A stretch of DNA of 64,000 bases from Lamellibrachia satsuma (Eukaryota; Annelida; Polychaeta; Sabellida; Siboglinidae): assembly GCA_033239005.1 (NCBI GenBank), contig BSQZ01000015.1:8126001-8190000 (forward strand), written 5' to 3'. The notes beneath the pieces were generated by a model. That model was not told the origin of the DNA, did not search any database, and was given only the letters and a program-made list of their open reading frames with translations. This document shows positions 22,501 through 33,048 of this stretch, in pieces. Made by a program: the position numbers and the translations under genes. Each line of letters begins with the position of its first letter. Position 1 is the first letter of the stretch.

Positions 22501-24899
22501 GCTTCTACCATCTGACGCAGAGTACATGGAGGAAAGTACAGAGTCTGGGCCTCGTCGCTCGCTACCGTGAGGAGGAGGAGGATGTCAAGCACTTCTGTGG
22601 CATGCTTGATGGTCTGGCCTTTCTACCACTTGATGATGTCCTAGAAGGCCTCACCTACCTTCGTGACAACACTCCAGAAGGACTCGAATCACTTATTGAT
22701 TACTTCGACTCTACATGTGTGTCTGGTGGATATCGTCGCATACAGCCATCACCACGTCCAGATGGGTCTGTTCCACCTATTCGTGTATGCTGGATGCCAC
22801 CTACCTATGAGCCTTCCATCTGGAACGTCCATGACATCATCCTGGCTGGAGGCTCTAGAACCTACAACATCAGCAAAGGGTGGAACAATGCCTTCATGAA
22901 GCTTGTTGGTCATGCCCATCCCACTATATGGAGAGCCATTGACAGTCTGCACAAAGATCAAGCCCTGGTCGCAACTGCCTTGCTCTGTGATTGTCGTGGC
23001 GACCCGCCAGCCAAGTGCAGAAGATGGCACACGGTCGACCCTGCAGGCCAAACTGTATAAGCTTTGTTCAGACAGGAGCCAGGATATCAAGACCATTCCT
23101 GAGGTTCTGAGGGGTGTTGGTCACTGTGTTCGATGGAAATAACTTTTGATGTGTTTTACACATAGACATTGCAGTTGTGATAGATTTACAAGTAGCCTAC
23201 TTTGATATTTATGTGATTGTGACACTGTGAACTGTATGTTATATGTTATGTTTTCTGAGGGTGTTGGTCATGAGATGTGTTTTACACATAGACATTGCAG
23301 TTGTGATAGATCTACAAGTAAGACTTGTATGAAATGGCAAAATAGTTTTGAATTAAACTGTATGTTAAAATATTTGTTTTTTAATTAAAAAAATATATTC
23401 TTCATGTGAGGGGATTATGTCCTGAGGGGATTATGTCCTGAGGGGATATTGTCCGAGGGGATTATGTCCTGAGGGGATTATGTCTGAGGGGATTATGTCC
23501 ATTTACCAATGGCCCCATATCAGGCCACTTAAGTTCACCTGGCTGGAAGCAGCCAGCCCCAAATGTTTACTTTAGACATATTTGCAGAGGCAATCAAGCC
23601 ATGATTAACCACCAACTTATCACCCTTTGACCCAACCCAATTCTATTGTCTAGGTCTTCCCTCTAAATATTGCCCACCTGAATTACCAGCCCACTGGCCA
23701 CTGGCAACTGCCCAGTACCCAGTACCCACCCCAGTTGGTAATTGTATTTTTTAATTGTGTTAACTAGTGTCACTGTTCAGTGTCTACAATTTCCCCAGTA
23801 CTGATTCATTCACACTTGTACTAATTCACACACATCTGAACCTGATCTGTCTCAAGCTAGTGACTGCAGATCTGCTGGAAATGCCACTGGGTGTCAGTGC
23901 CAATGGGTGACATAGTAGTAGCTAGTATTAGCTACTAGCTAGACACTACTAAACAACAACTGACATTAGTATTTCAGTAGTAAACATTATACAATGTTCA
24001 TATATTAGTTTTTATTTAATAAAACAATAAGTCTGTTTTTACAGTTTACTTGTGTTTCATCTTTCTTATAAGATTATAGGTTTATCTTCTCTAAACTTTG
24101 CGGGCCGCGGGCTTACCGATCTATGGGCCAGGTATGGGCCTGAAACTTCCAGGCCGGGCCTGGGCCAAACATTCATGGTCTGGGTCAGGCCTGGGCCTAA
24201 ATTTGTTGTGGGCCTGGGCTTGGCCTGGACTCTAACAGCTAATTGCAGGCCGGGCTTGGGCTCAAATTATAGGCCTGCAGAGGGCACTAGTATACATATT
24301 TAAATGCAAACGTCTAAAGGGGAAACCTAATGATTCAGTATAAAACACTGCATAAGTAACAACTTGGTGCATAGAAATTATGTCTGTAGTTGCCCAGTTT
24401 TGTTAATTTGGTGTTTAAATATAGGAGGAAACCCTACACCTGCAAATCTTCAGCCACAACTTTTCAATCTTTTCAGCTAAAATGAAATATATTTAACAAG
24501 TATCTACAACTTTTAAAATGTAATTAAATGCCCCATAAAGAATTGTCTTGGCATGTATTGTATGAAAAAATCTCTTTCCAACAAAGTAACAAAACACATT
24601 TCTGTTACAAGTCTTGTGATTTTAGAACTGTTTTAAATGTGTAAACGTTTATACCAACACATTATATAATTGTTAATTAATATATAATAATTAATTGTTA
24701 ATTTAGTTTAAATGAAGAATTTGGGAGGTTCATTTAATTTAATTGACCTGAGAAATATCTGAGGTTAATTTAATTTAATTTAATTTGAGAAGTTCTGAGT
24801 TAATTGTAATTTAATTAATTAACTTTGCAGGTTAATTGCTCCATGCCTGGTGTGAATAGTCTAAGTAACAGTCATTTAATGCAAAAAAAATGCAAATTC

Positions 24900-25155
24900 T
24901 TGTTCAAATGATCAAAAGAATTGACTTCAGTTGTAGTAGTGGATATCCAAAATAGTAAAGATTGTGCGGGTCAGCGCTGATCATGGGCATGACCTCCATC
25001 CTCTCACTGATCACATGATAAAGTTACACAATTTCACCAGAGGTGAAATTCTGGAGTTTTCAGTGTTTCCATTTTCACTTGACTTAATGTTTGATCAAAC
25101 ATTAAGTAATGTAATAGTTTGTCTGATGATTTCTCAAAAAACTACATAATATAAA
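24900..25155 (-). repeat. Dispersed repeat, inverse of 29,815-30,085
   Basis: This segment matches 29,815-30,085 in inverse orientation. Shared blocks include GTTTTTGTGAAATCATCAGAC, ATTAAGTAATGTAATA, GTGAAATT-CATAACTTTGTCATGTGATC, GAGAGGATGGAGGTCA, CATGATCAGC and AGTCAATTCTTT. A palindrome TTAATGTTTGATCAAACATTAA lies at about 25,085-25,106. It could be a small MITE or the two arms of a 5-kb inverted structure; the contents between the copies favour two independent copies. Confidence 0.6.
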
Positions 25156-25159
25156 AGTT

Positions 25160-26385
25160 GCCAAACAGGCTATGTCACCCGGTTGTTCAAATAAAGAAAT
25201 CGTGGTGACATATTAAAAAAAATATTGTAATAAAGAAATTGTAATACTGCAAACGCCCATATGGGGCTTCTTAACCCACCATAGGAACCTCCGCTAAAAT
25301 TATGCAACTTTTTCAGAGACTAGGTATGTCAACAGTTTCAACATACGGAACGTACCTAAGATAATGAACTAGATCAATCATAGCACATAGATGATATTTA
25401 CCGAAGGGTTTCTTTCCAGATATGGATGTTCGTGAGGTTTGTAATTAATTTGTAGGAAAAGAAGGTTATTAATTTTCACGAATTTTACACAGGTGTCCAT
25501 TTGTCCAGAAATCCAAAGAAACGTTATAATGATAGCCTATGTGAAAACTAACTGTGGTCAGATCAACCGCTCCATGTGAAAATGGAAGATTATATGATGA
25601 TCCGAAGCCGGTCCGAATATAGCGAAAAAGATGTGCTCTCGCTGGCGATTCGCGGAGCCAGTTTGGCGGTTTAAGTTAGGCGCGTTCGTCGAAAGAGGCC
25701 TGTTTGTGAGAGGTAACGTTTCTTTATCAGTATCAGTAAATGGTTTATTTGCGGAATATTATTGTAGATAGCTGTTTCAATATTCAATATGTATGTTGCT
25801 TTATTTGCTGTACTAAAATAAACATTAGACAATTTTGTTATACTCACTATTTCTGTGTGTGATCTAGAGTAGAGAATAGTAATAGTAGTAGCAATGCCGG
25901 AGCTCGTCAGGCGACGCTAGTAGTGCTATGATCGGCAAGTCGAACAAAACGTGTAGGCCCGTTTATAGGGGGTGCCTTTAACGGTCCATAGCAACCGACA
26001 TAGACCACCTATAACAAAAGTGTGCATATGCCTGTAAAGCTGAATAAACGTCCTTTACTATGATGTACACCCTATTTTATTTCTTTAGGTGAAAGTATTT
26101 TGTTTTTTTAAGGTGAAAAATGTCACGATTCTCGCAAATCCGGGATTCACCTTCATTCACGAAAAAAACAATTGTATGTCTTTCATTGATCATTTATTAA
26201 CACAAAAATATATTTTTTTGATTTTGGCTAGGTCTGGCTAGTAATGTACTGTACAACTAAAACAACCCCCTATCACTCACTTTCCACAGATGCCAAGAAG
26301 GTGGTGCCACACCCATGTCAGAATAATAAATTATGTGATGTCCTAGTCCGCTGTTGTTTCAAGTTTGTCTTTCTCGTTGTAGTTG
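25160..26385. other. No recognisable gene; CpG-richer patch
   Basis: No coding frame is supported. A GC- and CpG-richer patch at 25,620-25,720 (CGCTGGCGATTCGCGGAGCC) ends in a GAG-GTAACG donor-like site and could be a small promoter or untranslated exon. It may equally be a repeat fragment. Confidence 0.25.
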
Positions 26386-26389
26386 TTGA

Positions 26390-27430
26390 AATTCTGTAAA
26401 AATCTGCATAATAGTTCGGAGTTAAAACCTTGTAAACAATATTTTCATATACATAATAATGCTAATGACCTATACATGTCAATCACCCTTAGAAATAGAC
26501 ACCAAGTTTTAAAATGTCTCTGTAGGGTATATATTGTTTTTTTTCTTTTTACCAACTGCCAACTATAAATGTGCAACATAAGTGAAAAATAGCACTGTTT
26601 ACATCTTTCTTGCAACCAAAATAATGGATGCACTGGTATGAATAACTCCCACACAGGTTGAGAATATTTAGTACTTCCACAATATGTAAAAAAATTACAT
26701 TAATATTAGTAATTTTTTTAAGCCAGGTACACTTTTAATCAAAATAGAAAAAAAGGTGTTTTGGAAATGTTGACGGGGGGTGTCTTTAAAGTGCTCTAAC
26801 ATGAAAACTAATTAACCTACAGCCACACAACTGATTCCATGATGTATCATAATAATATATCTTTCCAATGATCATCATCCTACATGATACAAATGTCAAA
26901 TATTCATCTTGCATCAGCATGTCTTCAGCTGTGAACATGCTTCTGTAAAGATACATAAAAGTTTGCAGTTTTAAAAAAAATCTTGTAAAATATATTGTTC
27001 ACATATATAATAATGCTAATGACCTATACATGTCAAACATGCTTAGAAGTAGATACTGAGTTAAAAATATATATCTGTAGGGTATATACTGTGGTTGTTT
27101 TTTACTTTTTACCAACCGCCCCTGTAAAAATGTGCACAATAAGTTAAAAATAACACCGTTTACAGCTCTCTTGCAACACAAATAATGGATGCACTGGTAT
27201 GAATGACCCCCACACAGGTTGAGAACATTGAGTACTTCCAGAATATGTAAAAAAAATACATTAACATTAATATTAGTAATTTTTTTAGACCAGATACACT
27301 TTTTTGATCATAATAGAAAAAAACGTGTTTTGAAAACGTTGATGGGGGTGTCTTTAAAGTGTTCTAAAATGAAAACTAATTAACATACAGCCATACAACT
27401 GATACCATGATGTATCTTAATAATAGGCCT
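26390..27430 (+). repeat. Tandem duplication, period about 550 bp
   Basis: 26,448-26,860 and 26,998-27,415 match across their length. The same start is ATAATAATGCTAATGACCTATACATGTCAA, quoted here as landmarks ATAATGCTAATGACC and TATACATGTCAA. Later blocks AATGGATGCACTGGTATGAAT, CACACAGGTTGAGAA and GGGGTGTCTTTAAAGTG recur in the same order. The offset is about 550 bp. No coding capacity is recognised. Confidence 0.85.
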
Positions 27431-27439
27431 TTCCTACGA

Positions 27440-27665
27440 TGTACAATACTGCAACTGGTGCCAGCAGGCGCCGTCGGCCAAAACGACTAACGAATTGTAA
27501 CTGTTTGTGTTGTAGACTTTAATGTCTCTTCCGAAAGACACGGGCAAAGTGGGGTGAACGAAATTGCTTTTGGTTTTGAAACGGCAGCAGGTGGTTTTGA
27601 ACACTGGTCCCTTCCACCGAAAAGTCCTACCCTCTACCATCGTAGCATCGTGTGTGGTTTTGGCG
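27440..27665 (-). mobile_element. tRNA-derived SINE (minus)
   Basis: Read on the minus strand, a degenerate tRNA-like head (TGGTAGAGGGTAGGAC as box A, GTGTTCAAAACC as a weak box B) is followed by a body with TGCTGCCGTTTCAAAAC, TTCGTTCACCCCAC and TTTCGGAAGAGACATTAAAG. The GTTCACCCCAC block is shared with the SINE at 57,102-57,224. Conserved bodies of this kind are known from widespread animal SINEs. The tail boundary is uncertain. Confidence 0.5.
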
Positions 27666-28019
27666 ATATAATTTGAGGGGTTGAGGGACTCATTATTTGA
27701 CCCTATTATTTCTTTTGACTTTAGTTCTTGGTGCTTTAAAAAAAACACTAAAACAAATAGTTTTTCAGCCTGCGCCTTATTTGACTTAGTGCTAAGACAC
27801 GTTTACAGTTTGGAAGGGTGATCTATCAGCTAAAAAGCTAGTAAAAGTGGTGTACTTTCTTACCTTAAGCATGGTCAATAGTTACCCATATGAGTATTGA
27901 GACTAGCTGAAGGGTTAGTTTTTTTATCTGTTCACGTTTTTCACTATTGATTTGGTACTATTTTTTACTATTGTTGTTTCGGTTTGTCTAGTTTATGAAA
28001 TGGTAACTATACAGGTCTG

Positions 28020-29640
28020 GATCTGATCTTTCCATTCTCTTCTAAGTCGGGACTTGAGATGGTTTACTGTTGTGGGCTGTATCGTGTCCTACAACAATGA
28101 ATGCCATGCATTTATGACTCTGGTGCTGACAATTTTGTGCCACAGCCCTGTTGTTCTCTCTACGTGGAGTTTTTCACTGTGTCCTCTTGTTCAAGTTGTT
28201 CCAGTATCTTTTGAGAACATCTTCTTCACAGGACAGTGAACACTTACACTTTTGGGTGATGGAGTCAATCCCTTTGATGATTTAGAAAGTTTGGATGATG
28301 TCAGTTCTCTGTCTTCTGTACTTTCAGTCTGCAGCTGGTACTAGGCATGTGGCCCTTCATTGAACTTGCTCAATGAGGTCTTGGTTTTTTTCAGGTGAGG
28401 GGACCAGACACAGGATGCGTATTCGAGGTGTGGCCTCACCAGGCATCGCTTTGTACAATATCAGGAAGGTATCTTTGTTGAGATGGCGGAAAGTTCTTGC
28501 TATGCATCCTAGCACTCGATTGGCCTTCTTGACACTGTTCTTTATGTGCCTGTCTCCGCTTTCTGTGTTCCAATGGTATGGTTTTTGTGGGCTTGAGCAT
28601 CTGAGATGGAGAACCTGACATTTGTCATGATGAAATTTCATCTGCATAGTTGTAGACCAGTCTCGTAGCTTTGTTAGGTCTTCTTGAAGAGAAACGGGGA
28701 GTTGACTTCATCTGTAAGTGCTGCATATAGTTTTGTATCGTCTGCAAACATGGCGGTCAGATTATCCATGTCTCCTGATATATCACTCACAAACATTGTA
28801 AGAAGTATTGGCTCTGGGGAATGCTGCTGATTATGCTACACCATTCTGATTGTTTGCCATTTACTGATACTTTCTGTCTTCTGTCACACTGGAATGCCTC
28901 TATCCATTTTTTGCTTTATCTTTTATCCCAGAACTCTCCACCTGCTTGAGGAGACGCTGGTGTGGGATCGTGTCATATGCCTTAGCATAATCTAGGTATA
29001 TCATCAATTGGTATTCCATGCATTAAGGCCTCAATCCAGACATTCATTTCTACTAATAGGTTTGTGCTTTCTCTGACAGTAAAGCCATGCTGTTGCTCAC
29101 ATTTCAGATGGTTTACCTTGATGTGTTCTATGAGTTGGTCAACAATCAATCTCTCTAGGGTCTTGCAGATAATTTATGTCAGGGATACTGGTCTGTAGTT
29201 TACAGGGTTTCTCTTGTCAGATTTCTCGTAGATAGGGCAAATAATAGCGTCTTTCCATTGCCTTGGTAGCATAGATGTGTTAGATGTGCATAGATGCTTG
29301 AGTTGAAGATTATGTTGAGAGGTACACATAGTTGTTCCGCCATCTTCTTCAGAATTGTTGGGTGGATGCTGTCAATACCTGCTGGTTTATCTACCTTTGG
29401 AGTAGGCATTTTGTAACTAGCTCATTGATCCCAAATGTTGCGAGTGCTTCTATAACTAGATTCTTGGGCTTGAGAATCCTGTGGTATATTAGTAGTGTCT
29501 TCCTTGGTGAATGTTCTGAAGCACTGCTTGTTTGCTTGTTTAGTACCTCTGCGGCTTCAGGGTCACTTTTTGTAAGTGAACCATCCTGCTTCAGAACTTG
29601 TCCCATGCCAACTCTGACTTTTATGTGTTAATCCTATTAC
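28020..29640 (-). pseudogene. CR1-like LINE reverse transcriptase, decayed and 5'-truncated
   Basis: Minus-strand fragments occur in order. Near 29,620-29,400 lies the pre-RT segment (GMGQVLKQDGSLTKSDPEAA, cut at 20 residues). Near 29,405-29,290 is the finger motif (AGIDSIHPTILKKMAE). Near 28,750 is the active-site FADDTKLY. At 28,647-28,357 is the thumb region (FHHDKCQVLHL, NRVLGCIARTFRHLNKDTF, KNQDLIEQVQ). A C-terminal RAT and ...IIKGID stretch follows to about 28,200. Many frameshifts separate them. The thumb and tail match the type seen in the plus-strand LINE at 5094-9640 but are clearly more diverged. No endonuclease or ORF1 is seen. Confidence 0.8.
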
Positions 29641-29814
29641 CAGGAGAACACATTTGGGATATTCCTCTAGGTAGAAATATCCTTATCACCATTTTTTTTC
29701 AACAGTCTTAAAGGTGCTTAATCATTTTGATTTTTTAAAAGTCTCATTTCAAATTAATTTTGCAAAAAAACAAACCTACCTAGTATCCACTGCAACATGC
29801 TAGCTCATTTGTAC

Positions 29815-30085
29815 AACTTTTGTATGTAGTTTTTGTGAAATCATCAGACAATCTATTAAATTACTTAATGCTTGTTCAAGCATTAACTGAAGTGAAAATT
29901 GAAATGCTGAAAAATCATGATTTTCTTCCTTGGTGAAATTTCATAACTTTGTCATGTGATCGGCGAGAGGATGGAGGTCACACCCATGATCAGCATTTAT
30001 CCATACAGTGTTTACCATTTTAGATATCCACTATTTTGATCCTTACCAGATCTAACGACTAAAGTCAATTCTTTCAATGAATTGA
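29815..30085 (+). repeat. Dispersed repeat, inverse of 24,900-25,155
   Basis: This is the second copy of the repeat described at 24,900-25,155, in the opposite orientation. The central CTTAATGCTTGTTCAAGCATTAA palindrome-like core (about 29,866-29,888) corresponds to the palindrome in the other copy. Confidence 0.6.
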
Positions 30086-31526
30086 AAAAAATAGGCTTTT
30101 TTATTAAACAGGACGATGGACAGCGGCAGCGATGCTGACGTCAGGTTCTGTAATCATGTCTGGTTTTAGGACTAGTGTGGCATAGTCAGTGTGTACGTTA
30201 GTATATGTGGTTACATAAAGTTTTGAAATGTTATCACTGGTTTGACTTTGTGGTTGGTGGTATTAGGTTATTTCTGGTTGTTATGACGATATGTAACAGT
30301 TAAAAGTGGATAATAACACCCTGACGATTTGCAGTGGTACTGAATCTGGCTGAGACTGGTTATCAGAACCGGGAGACCGGTTATCAGTGCTGGCAAGACC
30401 AGTCACCGGAGACAGGTCACGTCGGTCACCGGAGCCATCACACTGGTCACCGGAGCAGACACACCAGTCATTGGAGTCGACACACGGTCACCAGAACAAA
30501 CTCTCTGGTTTTCAGAGCCAGTGTCGGATTCATCTCCCACAACCCATTACTGGAGTCGGGAGTCAAAGCCCTTCACAATCTGTATCCTCAGGTACATCTA
30601 CGTCGGTATCCTCTGAAAATACTGATAATTTGAGGAGAAAACAGATGAGGATAAAGAGCAGAGGGGCAGTCCCTCTGTGGATGAAGAGGATAGGCCAGGC
30701 TATTGCCTTTCTGGAACAAATTTCTTGTTTCAGGGCAACGGTCCTCCGTCTTGTCCAGAAACAGTAACTTCTGGAACGGAGACGGAGAGGATGCGTTACC
30801 AGCAGACATTACAATGTGTCTATAGATATACCTCATTGAGTCCTCCAGATGCACACTAGTGCCCTGCGCGGGCCGGGCCGGGCCGGGCGTCTACATAATC
30901 TTGCGGGCCGGGTCGGGCCTGGGCTGAAAAATTTTAACACATCGGGCTTGGGCCGGGCCTGGGCCTAGTGTGAGCGGGCCGGGCCGGGCCTGGCCTGTGC
31001 CTGGACATAATAAAAATATTCATACAAAACACCGATTATTACTTTATTTTTTTAAATAAAAACTTATTATAAATTGTAATTCCGTTTACTGAATGCTTAA
31101 AATTATTTCTTTAGTATTATATAGTTGCAAATTGAGACCTTGCATGGAATCTAATGACCCCATAAGTTCACTTGGCTGGAAGTAGCCAGCCCCAAATGTT
31201 TACTTTAGAAATATTTGCAGAGGCAATCAAGCCATGATTAACAATCAACTTATCACCCTTTGACTATACCAGTGGACATTTTATTGTCTAGGTCTTCCCT
31301 CCAAACATTGCCCACCTGAAAGACCTGCCCACTGCCAAGTGCCCACTAGGCCACTAGCCCACTACCCAGTACCCAACCCAGTTGGTAATTGGTATTTTTC
31401 CCCAGTCCTAATTCATTCACACTTGTACTAATTCACACATGTCTGAACATGTCTATCTCAGGCTAGTGACTGCAGGCCTGCTGGAAATGCCACTGGGTGT
31501 CAGTGCCAGTGGGTGACATTTAATTG

Positions 31527-33048
31527 AAATATATTAAATTATGTTAACTTAGTTGAGCTAATTCAATTAACAATATAAATTGGGAGTATGGCTTGCATAT
31601 GGGTTAAGTCAGGGTTAGATAAACAAATATCCTACCCTAACAATAAACCAATACATTAAAGCCAAATATAACAAATGTTACCATATTTAATAGTAATGAC
31701 ACTAAGAAGTTTTTCTTTATTTTTCTTCAGGATATTTGTGATGCGCCACGCCAAAACCAGGCGCTTCTCGCTGAATTTTGTTCGGCGCAGGAGCCTAAAA
31801 TGCATGGTGCCCGTTCGAATTGTCGAAAATCGGTTAACGACGGAATCGAACAAGGAAATTATCCAGTTTTCCATAAATCCATTTATATAAGCTGAAAGAT
31901 TGTTCAAACTAGTAATATCTAGCACTTTATTGAGGCCCCTGATTAACGTCGCGGTTGAGAAGTCTGAAACAAAGCCATGTTTACGCGCTTTTGATCGACT
32001 GTCTTCGCTCGCTTACAAGTGGGAAACCCCACATGTTATACATGGCTGGAAAGCTTATGACGTCAACTACACGTGTGATTGGGAATCTCTTACTCTAGAC
32101 CAATAGAACAGCTCCTATTATACATACTTTATCCAGCAACAAAGTGCTGTTGTTGCTATGGAAGTTGCGAAACGCTCGCTGATTGGTCGAAAACGTAAGC
32201 GCGCATGCGCAGTCGGCTTGTTTACACATTCCTTTCGTCTTTGTTCGCCAGTTTCGCCTGCTGTTTTCGTCTTCGATTCGTTAATGAACTGCACTATTGC
32301 ATCGAAAGAAGCTTATTTAGCTACCGAGTTGGATCGTGCGAGGGGGTGCAATCTCGAGGACAGCAATTTAGCTGCAGTGATTGAAGATTACTTCGAAGGC
32401 CGTGTCGAGCCCGTGAAAGTCGCCTAGGCAGGGGCAGGGGAAGACAACATTGAGCCTGCACTGGTTGGTTCAGCGCCAGCGGGAGCGGACTTTCCAAATT
32501 GGGGAAACTGACATTGTGTAGTGTTATTATATATGTAATGTGCAAATAATGTTTCATTTTAAGATATTTCAGGGATTTACTTTAGGGGTTCGGCACCCAG
32601 TGCTCGCGGTAGTCTCCGGGAATACCAAACCTGGTAGTAAATGAGGTGGCATTCAATAAATAATAGGTTTTTCCACTTTATACTTCTGCATCTAATTTAT
32701 ACACACCTACTGGAGGAACATACAAAATTGCATTCCATTTGGAGCATTATAAGTGCATGGTTGCTATGGGAGAAGCAATTTTTCAATGCAGTTTTTAAAG
32801 CTGATTTTCTCAAAACTATTATTCCAAGAACGTGTACACTAAAAGTGTAATATCTTGGCCCATGAGTAAGGCACACTCTTCATGTTGGTGTCATTTTAAA
32901 GCTGTGTATCTCCTCTATTTGAATCTGTAATAAAATGGTTTTGTAAAATTGTCGAGAAAAGCCTGGTTTTGGCGTGTGGCATCACATTTGTAAGTTTGAA
33001 GAATTTGGTGGTGCTGAATTTTTAGAACTCATCCAGCACACTATGGAC
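31527..33048 (+). promoter_or_regulatory. CpG-rich promoter-like cargo inside the hAT-like element
   Basis: This stretch is absent from the sister copy at 18,206-24,289. About 31,735-32,480 is CpG-rich against an AT-rich background. It carries a full CRE palindrome TGACGTCA (about 32,058-32,065), two CCAAT-type sites (GACCAATAG near 32,098, CTGATTGGTC near 32,180) and a palindromic NRF1-type site GCGCATGCGCA at 32,201-32,211. These lie in a typical order upstream of a short open frame. Captured promoter plus first exon of a host gene is my inference; it could also be the element's own lost 5' region. Confidence 0.5.
32284..32509 (+). pseudogene. Short acidic ORF downstream of the promoter-like segment
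   Basis: The ATG at 32,284 opens MNCTIASKEAYLATELDRAR and continues through NLEDSNLAAVIEDYF. It stops at TAG 32,425-32,427, then stays open in the same frame (AGAGEDNIEPALVG ...) to TGA at 32,507-32,509. The in-frame TAG with continued open reading suggests a once longer acidic N-terminal exon. The frame is also open upstream to 32,158 without a clear reason to prefer that start. I do not recognise the family. It sits 70-80 bp after the NRF1-type site. Confidence 0.35.

Larger units (their letters stand above)
19424..23142 (+). pseudogene. MULE transposase with FLYWCH finger, split by a second MULE
   Basis: The start at 19,424 opens with MEVIKSQKGG, aligned to the inner copy's MEIITSIRGG. 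A frameshift near 19,465 leads to the FLYWCH-like finger (MYTKKYARK, RWEC, then HTHD). The ligand cysteine in the inner copy's SCKGA is a tyrosine here. The MULE catalytic domain follows, but the first catalytic Asp (DGTF in the inner copy) is Tyr (YGTF) and the final Glu (MCEAWN) is Lys (ISKGWN); only the MDFE aspartate remains. Coding is cut after GCFY at 20,248 by the inner element and resumes in the same frame at 22,510 (HLTQSTWRK). A late frameshift near 23,030 precedes the end at 23,142. It is inactive on several counts. Confidence 0.9.
18798..23507 (+). mobile_element. Third-level MULE (Mutator-like) element
   Basis: The flanking 9-mer AATGGCCCC is identical at 18,789-18,797 and 23,508-23,516; 9 bp is the usual Mutator duplication. 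Terminal inverted repeats of about 110 bp are tandem units of GGACATAATCCCCTCA (seven on the left, six on the right). They end inward at a shared CACATGAAGAATAT block. The second hAT copy has a single uninterrupted AATGACCCC at 31,153-31,161, which is the corresponding empty site. Without the nested MULE the element is about 2.45 kb. Its transposase is broken. Confidence 0.9.
18206..24289. mobile_element. Second-level hAT-like element with GC-rich iterons
   Basis: The ends are TAGTGTCCTGC at 18,206 and, inverted, GCAGAGGGCACTA ending at 24,289. The flanking 8-mer GTATACAT is identical at 18,198-18,205 and 24,290-24,297 and fits the hAT pattern nTnnnnAn. Both subterminal regions carry tandem GGGCCGGGCCTGGGCC-like repeats, striking in an AT-rich genome. 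Removing the inserted MULE and its duplicated 9 bp leaves about 1.37 kb with no transposase. A second copy lies at 30,857-33,381 and shares both ends and internal sequence. Confidence 0.85.
17567..24849. mobile_element. Outermost hAT-like element of the nest
   Basis: The left end starts CAGGCATGG at 17,567 and the right end finishes with the inverse CCATGCCTG at 24,849. Flanking 8-mers GTGTGAAC (17,559-17,566) and GTGTGAAT (24,850-24,857) differ by one base and fit the hAT target pattern nTnnnnAn. TTAATTTAATTAA-rich sequence lies just inside both ends (17,580-17,760 and 24,660-24,840). Without the nested hAT and its duplicated 8 bp the element would be about 1.2 kb. No transposase is recognised, so it is non-autonomous. 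The left arm (17,790-18,060) shares an inverted module with the nested element's right arm. Confidence 0.7.

Noticed and set aside
24885..30090. A single 5-kb transposon with the inverted repeats as its ends
   Set aside because: The interior holds unrelated repeats and a LINE in no consistent order, and no flanking duplication was seen; two separate copies are simpler.
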